The notes beneath the pieces are model-generated. The model was given only the letters and a program-made list of their open reading frames with translations, had not been told where the DNA came from and made no database searches. Shown piece after piece: positions 43,870 through 52,419 of a stretch of 64,000 nt of DNA. A program made the position numbers and the translations under genes. Location of the stretch: positions 1 through 64,000 of the forward strand of contig NZ_JANFYN010000004.1 in assembly GCF_024460475.1 (NCBI RefSeq), given 5' to 3'. How positions within the stretch are numbered: the stretch's first letter is position 1; every line of letters begins with the position of its first letter. The DNA is from Holdemanella sp. MSK.7.32 (lineage in GTDB: Bacteria > Bacillota_I > Bacilli_A > Erysipelotrichales > Erysipelotrichaceae).

Positions 43870-43931
43870 AGCAGGTTTATGCCTGTTCTCTGCTTCGTAA
43901 GAAGCCAAAAAGACCAAAGGGAGGTGTACAC
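43870..43931 (+). promoter_or_regulatory. Structured rpsF leader, possible ribosomal-protein autoregulation
   Basis: The ~60-base leader has two small hairpins: CAGG/CCTG (43872-43885) and GCTTC-GTAA-GAAGC (43892-43905). Bacillota rpsF leaders often bind S6:S18, but I do not see the typical CCG-containing bulge, so this is only a suggestion. Confidence 0.35.
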
Positions 43932-44225
43932 ATGAAAAAATATGAAATTATGTACATTGTGAATGCATCTTTAGATGATGCAGCGTTCAAAACAGTTTCA
44001 GATCGTTTACATGCAACAATCACTGAAAACGGTGGTTCAATTGACAAAGTAGATGACTGGGGTGTGAAAGAATTCGCTTACGAAATCGATCACATGAAAA
44101 AGGGACACTATGTAGTTATCAATGTAACTGCAAATAATGCAGGAGTTTTCGAATTCCAACGTTTGTCTCGTATCAGCAACAATGTAATTCGTGTTATGGT
44201 TGTTAAAACTGAAGGCGAAAAATAA
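43932..44225 (+). CDS. rpsF: 30S ribosomal protein S6
   Basis: A 97-residue ribosomal protein that pairs with S18 on the 30S platform. It has the typical start MKKYEIMYIVNASLDD and the segment DDWGVKEFAYEIDHMKKGHYVV. GGGAGGTG precedes the ATG. First gene of rpsF-ssb-rpsR. Confidence 0.97.
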   Translation: MKKYEIMYIVNASLDDAAFKTVSDRLHATITENGGSIDKVDDWGVKEFAYEIDHMKKGHYVVINVTANNAGVFEFQRLSRISNNVIRVMVVKTEGEK

Positions 44226-44241
44226 TCGAGGTTAAATAAAT

Positions 44242-44760
44242 ATGATTAATCGAGTAGTATTGGTTGGGCGTTTGACACGTGATCCTGAATTACGTAAAAC
44301 GCAAAGTGGAACAAGTGTTTGCTCATTCACAATGGCAGTTGGTCGTCGTGTTTCAACACAAGGACAGCCAGATGCAGATTTTATTAACTGTGTTGCTTGG
44401 AATAAAACAGCTGATTTAATGACACAGTATTTACACAAAGGTTCATTGATTGGTTTAGAAGGACGTATTCAAACTCGTTCTTATGACAATCAACAAGGAC
44501 AAAGGGTATATGTTACAGAGGTTGTCGCAGAAAGTGTTCAATTCTTAGAACCTAAAAATGCACAATCAGGTTATTCAGCTCCAAGCCAGGATTATGGAAT
44601 GAATCAAGGTTTTGCTCAAAATACATATGCTGCTCCTGCACAGAATGGATATAATCAAAATCCATATTCAAATCCTGTGCAGAATACAAATAACGCATTT
44701 GATTCAACATTCAATGCAGATGATTCACTAGATATTGCTAGTGATGATCTACCATTCTAG
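44242..44760 (+). CDS. ssb: Single-stranded DNA-binding protein
   Basis: A 172-residue SSB. The OB fold occupies about residues 1-107 (MINRVVLVGRLTRDPELR, DFINCVAWNKTADL). A Gln/Asn/Ala-rich flexible linker follows, ending in the conserved acidic tip DDLPF that recruits partner proteins. Confidence 0.97.
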   Translation: MINRVVLVGRLTRDPELRKTQSGTSVCSFTMAVGRRVSTQGQPDADFINCVAWNKTADLMTQYLHKGSLIGLEGRIQTRSYDNQQGQRVYVTEVVAESVQFLEPKNAQSGYSAPSQDYGMNQGFAQNTYAAPAQNGYNQNPYSNPVQNTNNAFDSTFNADDSLDIASDDLPF

Positions 44761-44777
44761 AAAGGAAGGACTTACTT

Positions 44778-45008
44778 ATGGCATTTAAAAAACAACGTAT
44801 GGGTCGTAAAAAAGTTTGTTACTTCACTAAGAACAAAATTAAGGAAATCGACTACAAAGACGTAGAATTATTAAAACGTTTCATCAACGCTAACGGAAAA
44901 ATTATTCCTAGACGTGTGACTGGAACTCGTGCAAAATACCAAAGAATGTTAGCAACAGCTATTAAACGTGCTCGTCAAATGGCTTTGTTACCTTACGTGG
45001 TTGACTAA
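44778..45008 (+). CDS. rpsR: 30S ribosomal protein S18
   Basis: A 76-residue basic protein with the S18 signature KKVCYFTKNKIKEIDYKDVELLKRF split over its N-terminal half and ATAIKRARQMALLPY near the end. It binds next to S6. AAAGGAAGGA precedes the ATG. Confidence 0.97.
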   Translation: MAFKKQRMGRKKVCYFTKNKIKEIDYKDVELLKRFINANGKIIPRRVTGTRAKYQRMLATAIKRARQMALLPYVVD

Positions 45009-45010
45009 TT

Positions 45011-45040
45011 AGACTTCATATATTGAAGTCTTTTTTTTTA
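45011..45040 (+). terminator. rpsR terminator
   Basis: An 8-bp stem (AGACTTCA 45011-45018 with TGAAGTCT 45024-45031) and a nine-T run. Its 3' arm also contains the -35 box of the next gene. Confidence 0.9.
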
Positions 45041-45051
45041 TTTTATATAAT
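45023..45051 (+). promoter_or_regulatory. yybS promoter, predicted leaderless
   Basis: TTGAAG (45023-45028), a 17-base spacer and TATAAT (45046-45051). The ATG at 45058 begins 6 bases after the -10 box. Confidence 0.65.
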
Positions 45052-45057
45052 AGTCGT

Positions 45058-45912
45058 ATGATAAAAACAAAACAAATTACTAAAGGCGCGATGGTTTGCG
45101 CTATTTATGGAGCTTTATTATTTTTAAATCAACAGAGTGCATTGATGATTGAATCCAGCGCTTCTTGGATTTTTGCATTTCCTGTACTTATTTATACAGC
45201 CATGAATGGTGTTAAAATGGGCGCATTGGTTACCATATGCATGGGTTTGATGACGATGTTTTTTGGTGGCTTTACAACCTGGTTTTATAGTTGGACCTCA
45301 TTATTAATTGGATTTATATATGGGGTGGGCGTGTTTAAACATGCTAAGAATATGACTAATTTTATTATTTGTTTTATTCTTTCTATTATAGCCAATTTAT
45401 GCATTATTCTATTGTGGAGTACTTTGTTTGGCATTGATTTCTATGAGGATTTCCGCTTGATTTCACAATATATTCCTTTCATAAGCTTAAAAGTATTTAC
45501 ATACTTGATGATAGGATTACTAGGTCTATTACAGGCATTATGTATTCATTTAGTAGCATTAATGGTGTGTTTACGTATGCATATGGACATTATTCCGCCG
45601 CAACCATTATCTAAGGTACAAAGCCCAAGATGGATAGGCATAGGTTCTGTTGTGGTGTGGATTGCGTTCTTTTTTGTTCAAAATGTGATAGAATGTCCAA
45701 CGGGGATCGTTGATTTAGCACAAGTTATTTTCTTTGTGGATTGTACCTTGTTATTATATTTTGGAGTTGTTTATTTTATGAGTTTATGTGTCAAATACCA
45801 AAAGAAGAAATGGTCATTTCTTTCTATTTTTGGTGCGTTTGTGCCTGGACTTAATTTATTGTGGATGTTTATGGGAGAGTTGGACTGTCTTTTACAGTTA
45901 CGAAAAGAATAG
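45058..45912 (+). CDS. DUF2232/YybS-family membrane protein
   Basis: An integral membrane protein of 284 residues with about eight hydrophobic segments. Position directly before gdpP matches YybS of Bacillus, and the topology fits DUF2232. The function is unknown. No Shine-Dalgarno site precedes the ATG, which lies 6 bases after TATAAT. The gdpP start follows after 11 bases. Confidence 0.8.
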   Translation: MIKTKQITKGAMVCAIYGALLFLNQQSALMIESSASWIFAFPVLIYTAMNGVKMGALVTICMGLMTMFFGGFTTWFYSWTSLLIGFIYGVGVFKHAKNMTNFIICFILSIIANLCIILLWSTLFGIDFYEDFRLISQYIPFISLKVFTYLMIGLLGLLQALCIHLVALMVCLRMHMDIIPPQPLSKVQSPRWIGIGSVVVWIAFFFVQNVIECPTGIVDLAQVIFFVDCTLLLYFGVVYFMSLCVKYQKKKWSFLSIFGAFVPGLNLLWMFMGELDCLLQLRKE

Positions 45913-45923
45913 AGGTTTTCTAT

Positions 45924-47894
45924 ATGAAACAGTTTGAAAAGTGGCGTAGTCTATGCATTACAGGTCTAGCTTTGGGCCTTATACTATCAATCCTGTTGTT
46001 TTTAAAGAAAGAATATATATATATGATTGCCGCTTTGATTGTATGGATTGTTTTTATCTGTGCTTTCTTTGGCTTTTGGAAATCTTTAAAAGAACATGGA
46101 ATGAAGACGGAAGTAGATATTTCAAGAGTTTTAGGTAAAGATGCCAAAGATGCTTTGAATTTTGGTGATGTGGGTATCTTAACTTATAACGAAGAATACA
46201 TTGTAACTTGGGCTTCACCTTTCTTTAAAGAGAAGGGTATTACGTTGACTAATAGTAAATTAACCAGCTGGATCAGTAATATTCGTACTTTGTTTGATGA
46301 CGATGTGGATATGGTTATTGGAAAATCGGAAGGTCGAATTTACGAAATCACGAGAAAAAGAGATGCTCAAATTTTATATGTGAAAGATATTACAGATTAC
46401 TATAATATGCGTCAGCAGTATTTGGACAATGAAATAGTGATTGGGTTGTTGCAGCTAGATAACTATATGGAATATCAGTCTTATGAAAATGAAGAAATCA
46501 TGGCCCAAATCAATACACATTTAAGAGCTGCTTTAGTAACGTGGGCTAAAGATAATAAGATGTTTGTTAGACGTTTACGTTCAGATCGTTTTTTGGTGAT
46601 TTTGAATAAAGAAATCTTAACGGAAGTACGGAAGCAGAATTTTACTATTTTACAACTTATTAAGGATGAGGCAAATAAATTAGATGTTTCAATTACGTTA
46701 AGTATGGCTTTTGCGTATGGATCAAATGATTTTACGGTACTCGATGATATGGTCAATGAATTGATTGAACTTGCACAAAGTCGTGGTGGAGATCAGGCGG
46801 CTATTCGTTCAAGTGGAGGAACGGTTCAATTTGTGGGTGGAAACTCAGAAACAAGTTCAACACGTTCTAAAGTTCGTGTACGCATTATGGCACAATCTAT
46901 TCAAGAAGCTATTATGGAATCGAATCGTGTCTATATTGCAGGGCATGTTATGAGTGATTTTGACTGTATGGGAGCATGTCTAGCTTTATCTAGCTGGGTA
47001 CATGCGTTAGGCAAGGAAGTATTTATTGTTTTAAAGGATGTTCCTAGGGATGAGCAGCTTCAAGAAATGATGAATTCATTTGTTACTGTCATTCAAGAAA
47101 GACATACTTTGATTACTCCAGATGAGGCGATGGATTCTATAGATTATAATAAAGATTTATTGATTATGGCTGATCATGGTATTCCTGCAATATCAAGTGT
47201 CAAAGAATTTGTGGATCAATGCAATCGTATCCTTGTGATTGATCATCATAGACGTAGTGATGCGTTTGTTAAGAATACTTTGTTGACATATGTTGAAAGC
47301 AGTGCAAGTTCAGCGTGTGAATTAATTGTTGAATTGCTTCAAAATATTCCAAATCATATTCCTATTTATGAAATGGAAGCGACGATTATGTATTTGGGTA
47401 TTTTAGTGGATACAAATCGTTTTAAAATGCATACGGATGCCCGTACGTTTGAAGCAGCAGCTGCCTTACAAAATTGGGGAGCTAATACAAGTCGTGCTGA
47501 AAAAGCTTTGTGTGAAGACTATTTGTATTTCTCTATGAAGAATGCATTGATTCAGCAGGCAAAACCTTACTACAATCATTTTATGATTGCAGCGATTGAT
47601 GATGAAACATTAGATAAGACGATGATGGCTCAGGTTTCACAAGCTTTATTATTGATTAAAGGCTGTGTTGCTAGTTTTACCATCGCAAAGGTAAAGACAA
47701 ATCCGAATGCCGTTGCGGTAAGTGCTCGTAGTGATGGGTCTTATAATGTTCAAAAAATTATGGAAAAGTTAAATGGTGGTGGCCACTTTAGTGCGGCTGC
47801 TGTCGAAAGAGAAGGTGTATCCGTGCAACAGATGAAGGATATGATCTTAAATTGTATAGAGGAGGAACTTAAAAATGAAGGTAATATTGCTTAA
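45924..47894 (+). CDS. gdpP: Cyclic-di-AMP phosphodiesterase
   Basis: Membrane-bound enzyme of 656 residues that hydrolyses c-di-AMP to pApA. Two membrane segments (about 10-55) are followed by a PAS-like domain, a degenerate GGDEF domain (about 170-290) and a DHH/DHHA1 module. The latter has MSDFDCMGA, MADHG, VIDHHRRSD and the C-terminal GGGHFSAAA. The ATG at 45924 follows AGAGG; 21 upstream in-frame codons lie in the previous gene. It overlaps rplI by 20 bases. Confidence 0.94.
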   Translation: MKQFEKWRSLCITGLALGLILSILLFLKKEYIYMIAALIVWIVFICAFFGFWKSLKEHGMKTEVDISRVLGKDAKDALNFGDVGILTYNEEYIVTWASPFFKEKGITLTNSKLTSWISNIRTLFDDDVDMVIGKSEGRIYEITRKRDAQILYVKDITDYYNMRQQYLDNEIVIGLLQLDNYMEYQSYENEEIMAQINTHLRAALVTWAKDNKMFVRRLRSDRFLVILNKEILTEVRKQNFTILQLIKDEANKLDVSITLSMAFAYGSNDFTVLDDMVNELIELAQSRGGDQAAIRSSGGTVQFVGGNSETSSTRSKVRVRIMAQSIQEAIMESNRVYIAGHVMSDFDCMGACLALSSWVHALGKEVFIVLKDVPRDEQLQEMMNSFVTVIQERHTLITPDEAMDSIDYNKDLLIMADHGIPAISSVKEFVDQCNRILVIDHHRRSDAFVKNTLLTYVESSASSACELIVELLQNIPNHIPIYEMEATIMYLGILVDTNRFKMHTDARTFEAAAALQNWGANTSRAEKALCEDYLYFSMKNALIQQAKPYYNHFMIAAIDDETLDKTMMAQVSQALLLIKGCVASFTIAKVKTNPNAVAVSARSDGSYNVQKIMEKLNGGGHFSAAAVEREGVSVQQMKDMILNCIEEELKNEGNIA

Positions 47895-48324
47895 AGATAT
47901 TCGTAAATTAGGAAAGAAAGATGATGTAGTTGAGGTAAGTGATGGCTACGCAAGAAATTTCTTATTTAAGAATAAATCGGCGATTGCGTATACAAAGGGT
48001 TCTGCCAAAGTTTTAGATAAACAAATGGAAGAAAGAGCTGAACATGAGGCTGAGTTAAAAAAAGAAGCTGAAGCTTTGAGCGAAACTTTAAAGGGTATTA
48101 CTTTAGAGTTTACTTTGAGTACAGGTAAAAATGGAGCTACTTTTGGTTCTGTTTCTAGTAAACAAATTGTGGAAGCTTTATCTAAAAAAGGGATTCGTGT
48201 AGATAAAAGAAAACTTCAATTGGAACAATCTATCGCATCTTTAGGTGTGACTCGTGTTCCTGTGGATTTATATCGTGGACAAGTGATTGGTGAAATTGTT
48301 GTTCATGTAAGTGAAAAGGCATAA
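47875..48324 (+). CDS. rplI: 50S ribosomal protein L9
   Basis: A 149-residue protein with the signature MKVILLKDIRKLGKKDDVVEVSDGYARNFL split over its first 30 residues, a long central helix and a C-terminal RNA-binding domain. GGAGG within gdpP serves as its ribosome site. Confidence 0.97.
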   Translation: MKVILLKDIRKLGKKDDVVEVSDGYARNFLFKNKSAIAYTKGSAKVLDKQMEERAEHEAELKKEAEALSETLKGITLEFTLSTGKNGATFGSVSSKQIVEALSKKGIRVDKRKLQLEQSIASLGVTRVPVDLYRGQVIGEIVVHVSEKA

Positions 48325-48325
48325 T

Positions 48326-49672
48326 ATGTCGCGTGAAATGCCTAACGCAGTTTCCTTAGAACAATCAGTGCTTGGCTCTTTGATGGTATATCCTAAAGTC
48401 ATTCAAGATTGTCAGGAACTCGATCTACATGCAGAAGAATTTTATTTGCCTTCTCATCAGCAGATTTATCAGGCTATCTGTACAATTCATGAAAATGGTC
48501 AGCCTATTGATATGAATACGGTGGTCAATCGTTTACAGGAAACAGATCAGTTAGAGTCTAGTCAAGGAGCAGATTATATTATTCGTTTGGCAGACTCAGC
48601 TATTTCGAGTGCAACATCAAGATCTTATATTGAAACGATCAAAAACAAGGCACAGCTAAGAAGGTTGATTTATGTTGCGGATAAAATTAGTGAAGAAGGC
48701 TATTCATCTGGCGAAGATATTGATACAGTTTTAGATGATGCGGAACGTTTAGTTATGGATGTAACTAGACATCGTAGGGGAAGCGAATTTGAATCAAGTG
48801 AAGAAATCGTTACTCGTGTCATTAATGAATTAAAAGAGCTTCGTACGATGAAAGGTGTAACTGGAATTGAAACGGGTTATGTCTTATTGGATCGTATGAC
48901 GAATGGTTTTCAGCGAGGCGATTTAATTATTCTTGCAGCTCGTCCTGCCATGGGAAAGAGTGCCTTGGCTTTAAATTTTGCAGCTCAAGTTGCGAAACGT
49001 AATGAAGGAGCTGTTGCGATATTTTCACTGGAAATGCCTAGTGATTCGATGATGAAGCGTTTAATGAGTTCGGAATCTCAGGTATATTCGGATAAGCTTC
49101 GTAGTGGTAAATTGACAAATGAAGAAATGTCTCGTTTATATGAGGCAGGTTCACATTTGAGTGAAAGAAAGATTTATATTGATGACACAAGTAGTATCAA
49201 GGTATCTCAGATTTTCTCGAAGTGTCGTAAATTAAAGAGTGAAAATGGCTCTATTTCTTTAGTTGTAATTGACTACTTGCAGCTGATTACGGGAACACGT
49301 GCAGATTCTCGTCAACAAGAGGTTAGTGATATTTCGCGTAATTTAAAAATTTTGGCAAAAGAAATGGAATGTCCAGTTATTGCGCTTTCTCAGCTTTCTC
49401 GTAAGGTTGAAGAAAGAACGGATCATGAACCGCAATTGTCCGATTTACGTGAGTCTGGATCAATCGAGCAGGATGCCGATATCGTAATGTTTCTATATCG
49501 TAGTAATTATTATGATAAAGATAAGGAATCACAAGAAGAAACAGAAGTTGTTGATTTATCTTTGGCAAAACATCGTAATGGTGGTATTGGAAAGATTCAA
49601 TTGGCTTTTGAAAAGAATATATCTCGTTTTACAAATTTAGAAGCCTCTGGAGATGATATTTATGCGCATTGA
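48326..49672 (+). CDS. dnaC: Replicative DNA helicase (DnaB family)
   Basis: The hexameric replication-fork helicase, called DnaC in Bacillus. The 448-residue protein has the N-terminal domain (MPNAVSLEQSVLGSLM) and a RecA-like core with Walker A ARPAMGKSALA, FSLEMPSDSMMKRL and VVIDYLQLI. LSQLSRKVE and SIEQDADIVMFLYR follow. The ATG at 48326 follows AAGG; five upstream in-frame codons lie in rplI. The helicase loader genes dnaB-dnaI are in the same window at 24.4-26.5 kb. Confidence 0.96.
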   Translation: MSREMPNAVSLEQSVLGSLMVYPKVIQDCQELDLHAEEFYLPSHQQIYQAICTIHENGQPIDMNTVVNRLQETDQLESSQGADYIIRLADSAISSATSRSYIETIKNKAQLRRLIYVADKISEEGYSSGEDIDTVLDDAERLVMDVTRHRRGSEFESSEEIVTRVINELKELRTMKGVTGIETGYVLLDRMTNGFQRGDLIILAARPAMGKSALALNFAAQVAKRNEGAVAIFSLEMPSDSMMKRLMSSESQVYSDKLRSGKLTNEEMSRLYEAGSHLSERKIYIDDTSSIKVSQIFSKCRKLKSENGSISLVVIDYLQLITGTRADSRQQEVSDISRNLKILAKEMECPVIALSQLSRKVEERTDHEPQLSDLRESGSIEQDADIVMFLYRSNYYDKDKESQEETEVVDLSLAKHRNGGIGKIQLAFEKNISRFTNLEASGDDIYAH

Positions 49673-50402
49673 TTTATTGTGTAGTGGCTCAAAAGGCAAC
49701 AGTTGTTTGATTCGTCATGACGATACGCAATTGTTGATTGATTGTGGTTCAACAAAAAAGTATTTGATGGAAAGCTTTAAAAAGGTTGGAGCTTGTGTTG
49801 ATGATACAAATGGTGTCTTGATTAGTCATGCTCATTCGGATCATGTTTCGCAGTTAAAGCATTTTAAGCATTTGGATGTGTATTCTTATTGTGATTTAAA
49901 GGATGCGTTAGGTAAACATGATGTAGTACCGAATCAAAAGTTGATTATCAAAGATTTGAGCATTCAATTTCTAGGTTTGTCTCATGATTCGCCACATACA
50001 ATTGGTTTTGTGGTAGAGTCGGATAAAGAAAAACTTGTGTATGTAACAGATACAGGTTATGTACCCAATCAAATCAAACCGTATATTGCGAATGCAGACC
50101 ATTATATCTTTGAAAGCAATCACGATGTGGATCGTTTGATGCATACAAAGCGTCCGATGTTTTTAAAGCAGCGTATTTTGAGTGATAATGGGCATTTGAA
50201 TAATGAAGATTCAAGTTTAAATTTAACTTCCTTGATCAATGCGAAGACAAAAAATATTGTTCTTGCGCATTTGAGTGAAGAGGCGAATACGCAAGATCTA
50301 GCATTGGATACATTTTCGAATGTACTATTACGAAAGGACTTACATCCTTCTGGAATTGATGTAAGAGCGGCAAAGCAGTTTGAAATTTTGACAATTGAGT
50401 AG
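49662..50402 (+). CDS. walJ: Metallo-beta-lactamase-fold exonuclease, YycJ/WalJ-like
   Basis: A 246-residue MBL-fold protein with CSGSKGNSCLI near the start and the metal motif SHAHSDHV. YycJ proteins act as 5' exonucleases in DNA repair, and the gene usually lies with the walRK two-component genes. Here it follows the helicase gene and overlaps its end by 11 bases. I prefer the ATG at 49662, 8 bases after GGAG; an in-frame ATG lies 9 bases upstream. Confidence 0.85.
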   Translation: MRIDLLCSGSKGNSCLIRHDDTQLLIDCGSTKKYLMESFKKVGACVDDTNGVLISHAHSDHVSQLKHFKHLDVYSYCDLKDALGKHDVVPNQKLIIKDLSIQFLGLSHDSPHTIGFVVESDKEKLVYVTDTGYVPNQIKPYIANADHYIFESNHDVDRLMHTKRPMFLKQRILSDNGHLNNEDSSLNLTSLINAKTKNIVLAHLSEEANTQDLALDTFSNVLLRKDLHPSGIDVRAAKQFEILTIE

Positions 50403-50440
50403 AATTGTTTACTGATTAAAAAATTGAATATCTATATAAT

Positions 50441-50491
50441 TAAGCACTGGAAGATTTGGGGAAAACCCTTTCTTTCAGTGTTTTCTATTAT
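50441..50491 (+). terminator. Possible terminator after walJ
   Basis: An imperfect long hairpin closes with CACTG/CAGTG and GGGG-AAAA-CCC at its tip, then TTTTCT. Internal mismatches make its strength uncertain. A TATAAT for upp follows at 50504-50509. Confidence 0.5.
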
Positions 50492-50535
50492 GGACAAGGA
50501 TGGTATAATTATGGCTATAAAGGTAGGTAATTTAA

Positions 50536-51156
50536 ATGTTAAAAGTTATTGATCATCCGTTGATTAAGCATAAATTAACAGTTATGCGAAAAAAAGAAAC
50601 GGGAACGAAAGATTTTCGTCAAAATTTAGATGAAATTGGAGGATTAATGGTTTATGAAATCACTCGTGATTTGCCTTTGAAACCAATTGAAATCGAAACA
50701 CCAATTTGTCAGTACACAGGTTATGAATTGGCTAAAAAAGTCGTGATTGTGCCAATTTTACGTGCTGGACTAGGTATGGTAAATGGAATTCAGGATTTGA
50801 TTCCAACCGCAAAGATTGCACATGTTGGTATGTATCGTGATGAAGAAACGCTAGAGCCACATACTTATTTTGAAAAATATCCAAAGAACTTAGAAGATGC
50901 GATCACAATCGTTGTGGATCCAATGTTGGCAACTGGTGGTTCAAGTGTAGCAGCAATCGATATGGTTAAGAAGCAAGGGGCTACAAATGTGAAGTTGGTT
51001 TGTTTGGTTGGTGCACCTGAAGGTGTTAAAGCAGTTGAAAAAGCACATCCAGATGTAGATATTTACTTAGCTTCATTAGATGACCATTTAAATGAACATG
51101 GATATATTGTTCCTGGTTTAGGAGATGCTGGAGATCGTATTTTCGGTACGAAGTAA
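50536..51156 (+). CDS. upp: Uracil phosphoribosyltransferase
   Basis: Salvages uracil to UMP. The 206 residues include the PRPP-binding motif VVDPMLATGGSS and the C-terminal uracil-site region GYIVPGLGDAGDRIFGT. AGGTAGG precedes the ATG. The upp-atp gene order is common in Bacillota; its TAA is followed after 3 bases by the small atpZ-like gene. Confidence 0.96.
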   Translation: MLKVIDHPLIKHKLTVMRKKETGTKDFRQNLDEIGGLMVYEITRDLPLKPIEIETPICQYTGYELAKKVVIVPILRAGLGMVNGIQDLIPTAKIAHVGMYRDEETLEPHTYFEKYPKNLEDAITIVVDPMLATGGSSVAAIDMVKKQGATNVKLVCLVGAPEGVKAVEKAHPDVDIYLASLDDHLNEHGYIVPGLGDAGDRIFGTK

Positions 51157-51159
51157 TTG

Positions 51160-51327
51160 ATGAAACCTTATGCTTTTTCGGGAATGTTATGCACAAGCAT
51201 GCTCATATTTGGACTTATTGGTTATAATATTGATGGCTGGTTACATACTACGCCTTTATTTGTGATTGTAGGTTTAATGTACAGCATTATTGGTAGTATT
51301 ATTTTATTAATAAAAAAATCGAGGTAA
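51160..51327 (+). CDS. AtpZ-like small ATP synthase accessory protein
   Basis: A 55-residue ORF starting at ATG 51160 and ending at TAA 51325-51327. It has two hydrophobic segments joined by GYNIDGWLHTTPLFVIVGL, which matches the AtpZ/AtpI pattern (lD.wL.t.PLF..iG). It lies between upp and atpI, where AtpZ is expected. No clear Shine-Dalgarno site is visible; coupling to upp translation is likely. AtpZ is thought to help c-ring assembly or magnesium handling. Confidence 0.72.
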   Translation: MKPYAFSGMLCTSMLIFGLIGYNIDGWLHTTPLFVIVGLMYSIIGSIILLIKKSR

Positions 51328-51331
51328 AGCA

Positions 51332-51700
51332 ATGCAGCAAATGAATAAAAAAATAGTAAAGTATACTTTGATATTTAGTTTATTTTGCTCTTTGGTTTGT
51401 GCAGTTATTTTTCATTCTCAAATGATTCAAGTATTTATAGCGGTTTGGATAGGTTGCCTTACAGGCTTAGTGGGGTATCGTAAGATTGTTCAAATGGCTT
51501 TAAATATTCCAACAGATGAAATAGCTGGAAAAAAGATAGGTACACAAGAATACATGAAAAGATATCTTATGTATGGTCTAGTTTTAGTTATTTGTCAATT
51601 AATGGAGTTGCCAATTTTGGCAGTTCTTGTTGGGCTTATGTGCAATAAAGGAGCTATTCTTTTATATGCACTAAAAGAAAAGGAGGATTTCCATGAGTGA
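51332..51700 (+). CDS. atpI: ATP synthase subunit I
   Basis: A 122-residue membrane protein with four hydrophobic segments at the head of the ATP synthase genes. AtpI assists c-ring assembly. Sequence identity in this family is low, so the call rests on topology and position. GAGG overlaps the preceding small gene. It overlaps atpB by 8 bases. Confidence 0.8.
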   Translation: MQQMNKKIVKYTLIFSLFCSLVCAVIFHSQMIQVFIAVWIGCLTGLVGYRKIVQMALNIPTDEIAGKKIGTQEYMKRYLMYGLVLVICQLMELPILAVLVGLMCNKGAILLYALKEKEDFHE

Positions 51701-52400
51701 TGTAAGTGCAATTATCATTCACATTGGAAAGTTCTCTTTACAGATTCAACAATCTATTCTTGTATGGCTTGGAATTTGTGTTTTCTTTGCGTTTTTCTTC
51801 TACTTTGCGGGGAAGAAAATTGAAAAACAAGATCCTTCAAAAGCTAGTAAAGGGATTGTGTATATTTGTGAGGAGATCTACAACTTAGTGCTTTACGTAA
51901 TTAAAGATAACTTAAGGGAAACTACAAAGAAATATATTCCTATGTTTGGCACTTTGATTGTGATGATGATTGTAAGTAACTTGATTGGTTTGATTGGGCT
52001 TCAAAATCCAACGAGCAATGTAAGTTTTAATGCGACATTGGCTGTCACAATGTGGTTGATGATCCAAGGTAATGGTATTAAAAAAGGTGGATTATTAGCA
52101 CGAATGAAAGAGTTGACAGAGCCGATGTTCTTGTTGACACCATTGAATGTCATAGGAGAGTTGGCGTTGCCTATCTCATTAACAATGCGTTTATTTGGTA
52201 ATATTTTGGCAGGATATATCATTTCTATGTTGGTGTATACATTGATTAAAATGTTGATGCCAATAGGATTGTTAGGATTATTAGTAACACCATTTTTGCA
52301 TATGTATTTTGATATATTCTCAGGTGTAATTCAGACATATATCTTCTTTACACTAAGCTCGTTCTTCTTAGGACAGCAAGTGGCGATTCAAGAAGATTAA
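51693..52400 (+). CDS. atpB: ATP synthase F0 subunit a
   Basis: Stator channel subunit of 235 residues with about five or six membrane helices. The essential arginine lies in LTMRLFGNILAGY, and the C-terminal helix includes FDIFSGVIQTYIFFTLSSFFL. AAGGAGG precedes the ATG inside atpI. Confidence 0.95.
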   Translation: MSDVSAIIIHIGKFSLQIQQSILVWLGICVFFAFFFYFAGKKIEKQDPSKASKGIVYICEEIYNLVLYVIKDNLRETTKKYIPMFGTLIVMMIVSNLIGLIGLQNPTSNVSFNATLAVTMWLMIQGNGIKKGGLLARMKELTEPMFLLTPLNVIGELALPISLTMRLFGNILAGYIISMLVYTLIKMLMPIGLLGLLVTPFLHMYFDIFSGVIQTYIFFTLSSFFLGQQVAIQED

Positions 52401-52419
52401 TAAATAGGAGGAAAATAAA

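Noticed and set aside
43870..43931. Canonical S6:S18 leader motif
   Set aside because: Two hairpins exist, but the CCG-containing bulge expected for S6:S18 binding is not visible, so only a low-confidence leader is listed.
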